From the NCBI GenBank assembly GCA_030017655.1, contig JASEIM010000015.1:1-49767 (forward strand): DNA of 49,767 nt, read 5' to 3'. Source of the stretch: Methanobacterium sp. (GTDB lineage Archaea > Methanobacteriota > Methanobacteria > Methanobacteriales > Methanobacteriaceae). Within the stretch, counting starts at the first letter, position 1; every line of letters starts with the position of its first letter. The notes under the pieces were generated by a model. That model did not search any database. It was not told the DNA's origin and was given only the letters and a program-made list of their open reading frames with translations. This document shows positions 44,930 through 49,767 of the stretch, one piece after another. The translations under genes were made by a program, and so were the position numbers.

Positions 44930-44979
44930 TTTATATACAATTAGTTCGTATACTATAGTACATTCGTAGGTACACGAAC
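44930..44979 (+). promoter_or_regulatory. fprA promoter with MsvR-type operator
   Basis: A box A TTTATATA (44930-44937) is followed by TTCGTA (44946-44951), a perfect palindrome TACTATAGTA (44952-44961) and the inverted repeat TTCGTAGGTACACGAA (44964-44979). The operator covers the expected start of transcription, so bound MsvR would block RNA polymerase. Confidence 0.75.
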
Positions 44980-45001
44980 AATAAAGAAATTGGAGGATAT
45001 T

Positions 45002-46216
45002 ATGAAAGCAGAAGCAGCAAAAATTGCAGACGGTGTTTACTGGGTAGGGGTTTTAGACCATGATATAAGGAAATATCACGGCTACACTTTAAATGGGACA
45101 ACATACAATGCTTATTTAGTTTTTGGAGAAAAAACAGCTTTAATTGATAACACCTATCCTGGAACATCATCTCAGATGTGGGGAAGAATTGAAGATGCAT
45201 TTAAAAAAGAGAATAGGGACTTTAAAATTGATTTTATTATCCAGAACCATGTGGAAAAAGACCACAGCGGAGCATTATCAGAAATACATAAAAAGTTCCC
45301 TGATGCACCAATTTACTGCACTGAAATAGCAGTTAAAGGGCTTAAAAGGCATTACCCTGCCCTTGAAGGTGTTGAATTTAAAACAGTTAAGACTGGAGAT
45401 ACCCTTAACCTTGGAGGAAAAACACTGGCCTTCCTTGAAGCATTTCTTTTACACTGGCCAGACAGCATGTTCACATTGCTGATAGAGGATGGTATTCTAT
45501 TCCCAAATGATGCATTTGGTCAGCACTTGTGCTTTACAGGACGATATGATACAGATATTTCAGAAGTTGCATTAATGGAGGGTGCGAAGAAGTTTTATGC
45601 CAATCTAATAACTCCTTTATCTAAATTAGTGCTTAAAAAGTTCCAGGAAGTGGAAAACCTTGGATTACTGGATAAAATTAAGATGATAGCTCCTTCACAC
45701 GGGCAAATATGGACAGATCCCATGAGAATAATAAGTGCATATTCCAATTGGGCAACAGGACATTGTGAGGATAAAGTAACAGTGATATATGATACTATGC
45801 ACGGTTCAACTCAAAAACTTGCCCATGCACTTGCAGAAGGCATAATGAGTGAAGGAATGAATGTTAAAATATACTATTTACATGAGGACGAGCGTAGCGA
45901 AATCGTTAAGGACATTTTAGACAGTAAGGCAATAGCACTCGGCGTTCCAACCATAAATGATGAGCCATATCCAAGTGTGGGTGATTTAATATTTTATCTG
46001 CGCGGACTAAGATTTGATAGAACTGGATTCAAGCGTCCGGCAGTAACTTTTGGCTCAATGGGTGGAAGGGGAGGATCACCTAAAAAACTCGCTGAAGAAC
46101 TTAATAAATGTGGATTTGAAGTTATAGACGATTATGAAATTGTTTTCCTACCAGACGCAGATGAATTAAATCAGTGTTATGAAATGGGTAGAAAATTAGC
46201 CCAGAAGGTAAAATAA
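45002..46216 (+). CDS. fprA: F420H2 oxidase (FprA), diiron flavoprotein
   Basis: FprA reduces O2 to water with F420H2, protecting methanogens from oxygen. The 404-residue protein has a metallo-beta-lactamase domain whose diiron site reads NHVEKDHSGA (His83, Glu85, Asp87, His88), with further ligands in FPNDAF and PSHGQIW, and a C-terminal flavodoxin domain (TVIYDTMHGSTQKLAH, FGSMGGRGGSP). Upstream codons start at 44990, but ATG 45002 follows TTGGAGG and is preferred. It leads the rubrerythrin-like gene by 23 bp. Confidence 0.95.
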   Translation: MKAEAAKIADGVYWVGVLDHDIRKYHGYTLNGTTYNAYLVFGEKTALIDNTYPGTSSQMWGRIEDAFKKENRDFKIDFIIQNHVEKDHSGALSEIHKKFPDAPIYCTEIAVKGLKRHYPALEGVEFKTVKTGDTLNLGGKTLAFLEAFLLHWPDSMFTLLIEDGILFPNDAFGQHLCFTGRYDTDISEVALMEGAKKFYANLITPLSKLVLKKFQEVENLGLLDKIKMIAPSHGQIWTDPMRIISAYSNWATGHCEDKVTVIYDTMHGSTQKLAHALAEGIMSEGMNVKIYYLHEDERSEIVKDILDSKAIALGVPTINDEPYPSVGDLIFYLRGLRFDRTGFKRPAVTFGSMGGRGGSPKKLAEELNKCGFEVIDDYEIVFLPDADELNQCYEMGRKLAQKVK

Positions 46217-46239
46217 ATCAAATTAATGGAGGAAATAAT

Positions 46240-46656
46240 ATGGATTTAATAAATGAACATGAAATAGGAGTTTGTAAAGGAACAGACCTGGAAGAACTGG
46301 TTCAGGCTAACTTCAATGGCGAATGCCAGGAAGTAGGAATGTATCTGGCAATGGCCAGACTTGCACAAAGAGAAGGATTGCCAGAGGTTGCAGAAGTCTT
46401 AAAAACAATTGCCTGGGAAGAAGCAGAACATGCATCCCAATTTGCAGAAATGAATGAGGTCATAAAGCCAACCTTAAAAGAAAACCTTGAAATGATGCTT
46501 GAAGGCGAAACAATGGCTAATAACGAGAAAAAAGCTGCAGCCAAAAAAGCAAAAGAATGTGATATTGACCCTGCCCATGATTTCTTTGATGAAAGTTCAA
46601 GGGATGAAGCAAGACACGCCAGGATGTTAAAAGGAATTTTAGAAAGATACTTTTAA
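46240..46656 (+). CDS. rubrerythrin-like ferritin-fold protein
   Basis: The 138-residue protein is a diiron four-helix protein related to rubrerythrin but without the C-terminal rubredoxin domain. Diiron ligands are in ECQEVGMYLAMARLA, AWEEAEHASQF and SSRDEARHARML. It probably reduces peroxide, taking electrons from a separate rubredoxin. TGGAGG precedes ATG 46240. The 23-bp gap to fprA indicates one operon. Confidence 0.9.
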   Translation: MDLINEHEIGVCKGTDLEELVQANFNGECQEVGMYLAMARLAQREGLPEVAEVLKTIAWEEAEHASQFAEMNEVIKPTLKENLEMMLEGETMANNEKKAAAKKAKECDIDPAHDFFDESSRDEARHARMLKGILERYF

Positions 46657-46744
46657 GATGTATAAAACCTACCGCCTCCAATATACATCTTAATTTTATT
46701 TTTTAAAACATTTGGCTTTGAATTATTGAAAATATGATATTTTT

Positions 46745-46767
46745 AAGGAAAAGCCGTTTTTTTCCTT
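46745..46767 (+). terminator. hairpin downstream of the fprA operon
   Basis: AAGGAAAA pairs with a TTTTTTTCCTT arm (46745-46767) around GCCG. It lies between the convergent rubrerythrin-like and oxidase genes and may end transcripts from either side. Confidence 0.5.
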
Positions 46768-46790
46768 TCAAAAAAAAACCTATGCCCTCT

Positions 46791-46812
46791 AGGAGGATAT
46801 TTTTATCCTCCT
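46791..46812 (-). terminator. hairpin across the end of the oxidase gene
   Basis: AGGAGGAT / ATCCTCCT form an 8-bp perfect stem with a 6-nt loop that includes the oxidase stop codon. A run of T on the minus strand follows beyond a short spacer (46771-46779). This looks like a terminator. Confidence 0.6.
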
Positions 46813-48170
46813 TTATTATTTTTATTTAAATTGCTCAACTTATCGCAGGCATCTTCTGCAGCCAGAATAATAGGATCTATCACCATGGAAACTGGTGGAG
46901 CATAAGAAAACTCCATATTTGCCAGTTCTGAGCATGTCATTCCTTTTGCAATGACCAGTGACATGGTATCTATTCTTTCAGCCACCCTTTCTTCTGCAAT
47001 TATCTGACAGCCGATAATTACTCCTTTAAGATTGCATATCATTTTTACGTCAATTCTTTTTGCCCCCGGATAATATCTGGCTTTGGTAAGGGCCCTGCTC
47101 TTCCCGGCTATTACGTCTATTCCATTGTTTAATGCCACTGCATTTGTTAGACCCACTGCTCCAAATTCAAGATCCCCCACTTTGGATACCATGGAGTTTA
47201 AAACGGGCTTAAATTCTGCTTTAATACCTGCAATATTTTTTGCAGCAATTTTACCCTGCCTTACAGCTGCAGTTCCCAGCGGAGATTGAGTATTATGCCC
47301 GGTTATGGCGTCATACACTTCTACACAGTCTCCAACAGCATAGATGTTTGGTATTGAGGTTTGCATTTTTTCATTGACCTGTATAGCCCACCTACCAAGG
47401 TTACATCCGGCCATTTTTGCCAGCTTTGTTTCTGGCCTTACTCCTGTGGCCATTATAACCATATCGGCGCCTATAGTTTTATCTTCCAGGACAACTCCGT
47501 TTACATGGGTTTCGCCGACAATTTTATCCATAGATTTCCCAAGAATAACGTTTATTCCTTTTTTTTCAATGTATTTTTGGACCAGGGCGGCCATATCAGG
47601 ATCAAGAGATCTGGGGACAACTTGAGGAATCATTTCTATTATGGTGACATCCAGACCCATATTCAGAAGTCCATAAGCAATTTCCAGTCCAATTAACCCG
47701 GCACCTATGATTACTGCTTTTTTGCTTTTTTCAGCGTATTCTTTGATTTTTAAGCCATCTTTAATGGTTCTGATCTTAAAGACACCTTCAAGATCGGATC
47801 CTTCCACTGGGGGAATAAATGGAGCTCCTCCAGTTGCTATCACCAGATAATCATAGGATAACTCTTCTTCTGGTTCATCTATTTTGTCTATCAAGCTATA
47901 TTTAATTTTGTTAGCAATGCTTGATACTTCCAGAACTTCTGCACGGGTTATAACTTTTATATCTTTTTCCAGATAATCTTCTGGCTCGTGCATTATAATA
48001 TCTTCAAAACAATCCACTTCACCACACAAAACATAGGGTATTGCGCAGGGAGAGTATGCAATATGTTCATCTCGAGTTATAACTGTAATTTCCGCGTCTT
48101 TATCGTATTTTCTTATATTAGAGGCTGTGGTAAGCCCACCGGCACCTCCTCCTATTATAACAACTCTCAT
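46803..48170 (-). CDS. nox: FAD-dependent NAD(P)H oxidase / CoA-disulfide reductase family
   Basis: The 455-residue flavoprotein has the FAD motif VVIIGGGAGGLTTASNI, the single redox cysteine in YSPCAIPYVLCGE, the NAD(P) motif AVIIGAGLIGLEIAYGL and the FAD-side IYAVGDCVE, then a dimerisation domain. This matches the NADH oxidase / CoA-disulfide reductase group, which reduces O2, peroxide, CoA disulfide or polysulfide depending on the member. GGAG precedes ATG 48170. In Methanothermobacter a similar gene lies near msvR, from memory. Confidence 0.88.
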   Translation of the reverse strand: MRVVIIGGGAGGLTTASNIRKYDKDAEITVITRDEHIAYSPCAIPYVLCGEVDCFEDIIMHEPEDYLEKDIKVITRAEVLEVSSIANKIKYSLIDKIDEPEEELSYDYLVIATGGAPFIPPVEGSDLEGVFKIRTIKDGLKIKEYAEKSKKAVIIGAGLIGLEIAYGLLNMGLDVTIIEMIPQVVPRSLDPDMAALVQKYIEKKGINVILGKSMDKIVGETHVNGVVLEDKTIGADMVIMATGVRPETKLAKMAGCNLGRWAIQVNEKMQTSIPNIYAVGDCVEVYDAITGHNTQSPLGTAAVRQGKIAAKNIAGIKAEFKPVLNSMVSKVGDLEFGAVGLTNAVALNNGIDVIAGKSRALTKARYYPGAKRIDVKMICNLKGVIIGCQIIAEERVAERIDTMSLVIAKGMTCSELANMEFSYAPPVSMVIDPIILAAEDACDKLSNLNKNNKGG

Positions 48171-48236
48171 TTTATATTTTTCTCCATTGGATAAACCTAT
48201 AGTTTTTATTTTTTAAAATTATGAATCATCAAATCA

Positions 48237-48277
48237 TTTATATATTACTTCCAACTTCAATAATATATCGATATATT
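48237..48277 (+). promoter_or_regulatory. arsM promoter with 16-bp palindrome
   Basis: A box A TTTATATATT (48237-48246) is followed at TSS distance by a perfect 16-bp palindrome AATATATCGATATATT (48262-48277). This is a good candidate operator for an ArsR-type repressor. No arsR gene is in view, so the binding protein is unknown. Confidence 0.55.
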
Positions 48278-48318
48278 TGGATGTATAGAATTATACTTAA
48301 ACTTTAAAGGTGCAGATA

Positions 48319-49077
48319 ATGAACGAAAAAGAAATTAAAAAGTTTGTAAAGGGAAGATACTCAAAAATAGCATCTAAAAATGAAGAATCATGTTGTTCAT
48401 GCTCTTGTGGCCCGAATCTAGTGATTGAACAGGCTAAATCAGCGGGTTATACAATGGAAGATCTAAGAAGTATACCAGAGGATGCAGTTTTTGGATTGGG
48501 CTGCGGAAATCCTACTGCGCTTGCAGAACTTAAAGAAGGAGAAATAGTATTGGATCTTGGATCAGGTGGGGGGATAGATGTTTTTCTGGCGGCAAATAAA
48601 GTTGGAAAAACTGGGAAAGTTATTGGAGTAGATATGACTGATGAAATGGTTGAAACCGCCACAAAGAATGCTAAAGAGGGTAAATATGAAAATGTAGAGT
48701 TTAAACTGGGTGAAATAGAGAATTTACCAATTGATGATAATTCAATTGATGTCATAATAAGCAACTGCGTCATCAATTTAACGCCTGATAAGTTATCCGC
48801 ATATAAAGAAGCCTTCAGAGTTTTAAAGCCTGGGGGACGAATTTTAGTATCTGATATTGTAACTGAAGGAGAACTTCCAGAAGAGATTAGGCGCAGCTTT
48901 CAGGCATGGTCAGAATGTGTTGCAGGGGCACTTGAAAAACAGGAATATTTAGATACAATTAAAAAAGCAGGATTTGATGATGTAAAAATTGTTGAACAAC
49001 ATTATTTTACTGAACCAGGTATGGACGAGCGATTAATAGGTAAAATAACCAGTGTTCAAGTTAAAGCCAGTAAATAA
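48319..49077 (+). CDS. arsM: ArsM-like arsenite methyltransferase
   Basis: The 252-residue SAM-dependent methyltransferase has motif I VLDLGSGGGIDVF and the three cysteines typical of ArsM: GLGCGNP (Cys62), ISNCVINL (Cys150) and WSECVAGAL (Cys200). The N-terminus has an extra cluster CCSCSCG (25-31). It likely methylates arsenite, although many genomes carry relatives of uncertain substrate. ATG 48319 follows AAGGTG. The next gene starts 13 bp later. Confidence 0.88.
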   Translation: MNEKEIKKFVKGRYSKIASKNEESCCSCSCGPNLVIEQAKSAGYTMEDLRSIPEDAVFGLGCGNPTALAELKEGEIVLDLGSGGGIDVFLAANKVGKTGKVIGVDMTDEMVETATKNAKEGKYENVEFKLGEIENLPIDDNSIDVIISNCVINLTPDKLSAYKEAFRVLKPGGRILVSDIVTEGELPEEIRRSFQAWSECVAGALEKQEYLDTIKKAGFDDVKIVEQHYFTEPGMDERLIGKITSVQVKASK

Positions 49078-49090
49078 GGAGGTAAATCTT

Positions 49091-49767
49091 ATGGAAAATA
49101 ATAAAAAAGGATGCTGTGAAGAAACAAAATACAGAGAAGAACCAGTTAAAGATAATTCAAACATTAAGGAAGATGAATGTGGATGTGAAGAAGAAGCACT
49201 TGCTAAGCCAGAAAATGAACCTTGTTGTGGATCTGATGATACAAGAGATAACGTAGAAGAAGAAGCTACTGGATGTGGTTGTGGTTGCGGAGCTTCAGAG
49301 TACGTGGATGTGGATCAATCGACTATAGCTAATCCAGATAGGCCGAAATTCATAGTTGATGATGATTTCCTCGAGGAATTTGAGAAATATGCTCATTCAA
49401 TAGGTATTAAAGCTATAGGATACACGCAGGTCACTCCCGATGTACTGATTGCGGACAAATTTATTCAATATCCAAATACCATCGTACTTACCATGGAAAT
49501 GGGTAAAGAACTCATTGAAGCTGCTCCTGGTCAAGAAACATTAGAAATGAATAATGCAGCCTATAAACAGTTAGGTAATTTGACTTACAAACTCTCTGAT
49601 TATCTTAGAGAAAAGGGTTATGCAACAGAGGTAGCTCATCCATTTGGAAGTTTGGTAAACTTCACTCCACTCGCACAAAAAGCAGGAATGGGTTATATCG
49701 GGAAAAATGGTCTTCTAATAACACCAGAATCTGGTCCAGGACAGAAAATTTCAGCAATATTTGTCAG
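49091..49767 (+). CDS. Cys-rich protein related to QueG / 4Fe-4S double-cluster reductases (3' end cut off)
   Basis: The first 225 codons are visible. Residues 1-75 are acidic and rich in cysteine pairs (GCCEE, CGCEE, PCCGS, GCGCGCGAS) and may bind metal. Residues from about 85 form a domain resembling QueG and reductive-dehalogenase relatives: LSDYLREKGYATEVAHPFG, then AQKAGMGYIGKNGLLITPE, which is the QueG GxGxIGKN signature. The Fe-S cluster part lies beyond the window. GGAGG precedes ATG 49091, and the tight spacing suggests an operon with arsM. Confidence 0.75.
   Translation, partial: MENNKKGCCEETKYREEPVKDNSNIKEDECGCEEEALAKPENEPCCGSDDTRDNVEEEATGCGCGCGASEYVDVDQSTIANPDRPKFIVDDDFLEEFEKYAHSIGIKAIGYTQVTPDVLIADKFIQYPNTIVLTMEMGKELIEAAPGQETLEMNNAAYKQLGNLTYKLSDYLREKGYATEVAHPFGSLVNFTPLAQKAGMGYIGKNGLLITPESGPGQKISAIFV

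Overview
The window comes from a methanogenic archaeon of the order Methanobacteriales, most like Methanobacterium. The basis is the gene content: archaeal Cdc6/Orc1, PolD small subunit, Hef, archaeal TrmI, FmdE, F420H2 oxidase, MsvR, anaerobic cobalamin genes and UPF0147. The DNA is AT-rich, many genes start with TTG or GTG behind a strong GGAGGTGAT-type ribosome site, and TTTATATA-type box A promoters are present. The order hef - trmI - pyrB - cdc6 - origin - DUF2299 - cbiB - cbiG - UPF0147 - aldolase - DP1 - hypothetical - cobJ is, from memory, the same as in Methanothermobacter thermautotrophicus.

Region 1 (1-15.8 kb) is the replication-origin neighbourhood. cdc6 (4107-5255, minus) faces a gene-free, very AT-rich gap of about 2.65 kb (5256-7906). 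The gap carries ORB-like boxes with core TTTCAAGTGTAAA. The left cluster points mostly rightward and the right cluster leftward, so they face each other across about 1.7 kb that may hold the unwinding region. More copies lie on the far side of cdc6, in the leader of the DUF2299 gene, and alone about 37 kb away in front of fprA. Around the origin are repair and replication genes (hef, DP1), tRNA methylation (trmI), pyrimidine synthesis (pyrB) and corrin-ring genes (cbiB, cbiG, cobJ).

Region 2 (15.8-31.7 kb) holds amino-acid genes (dapF-lysA through diaminopimelate, argD), a cyclophilin, a 14-helix MFS exporter, a small signalling group (GAF protein, Cys-rich S24/S26-like protein, RsbW-like ATPase), an Ogg-type glycosylase, agmatinase and several membrane proteins. 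Three related proteins (15150, 27636, 28692) have a possible CARF-like N-terminal domain and a winged helix. An array of short A/T-stem hairpins fills 15.88-16.31 kb.

Region 3 (31.9-41.7 kb) mixes intact genes (lemA-htpX, hisF, FmdE-like, tRNA-Arg, rhodanese, YdeI-like, Rad3/DinG helicase) with decaying ones: a 3-methyladenine glycosylase gene with a frameshift and an amber codon, and two adjacent zinc-ribbon membrane-protein genes broken by point mutations.

Region 4 (41.8 kb to the end) opens with cobI/cbiL and then an oxidative/nitrosative-stress island: msvR divergent from hcp, followed by fprA (F420H2 oxidase), a rubrerythrin-like gene and a convergent FAD-dependent NAD(P)H oxidase. TTCG-N8-CGAA inverted repeats in both the msvR/hcp and fprA promoter regions fit control by MsvR. 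The window ends in an arsM-like methyltransferase gene and a cut-off Cys-rich QueG-related gene, probably one operon behind a 16-bp palindrome. No rRNA gene, CRISPR array, prophage or insertion sequence was seen.
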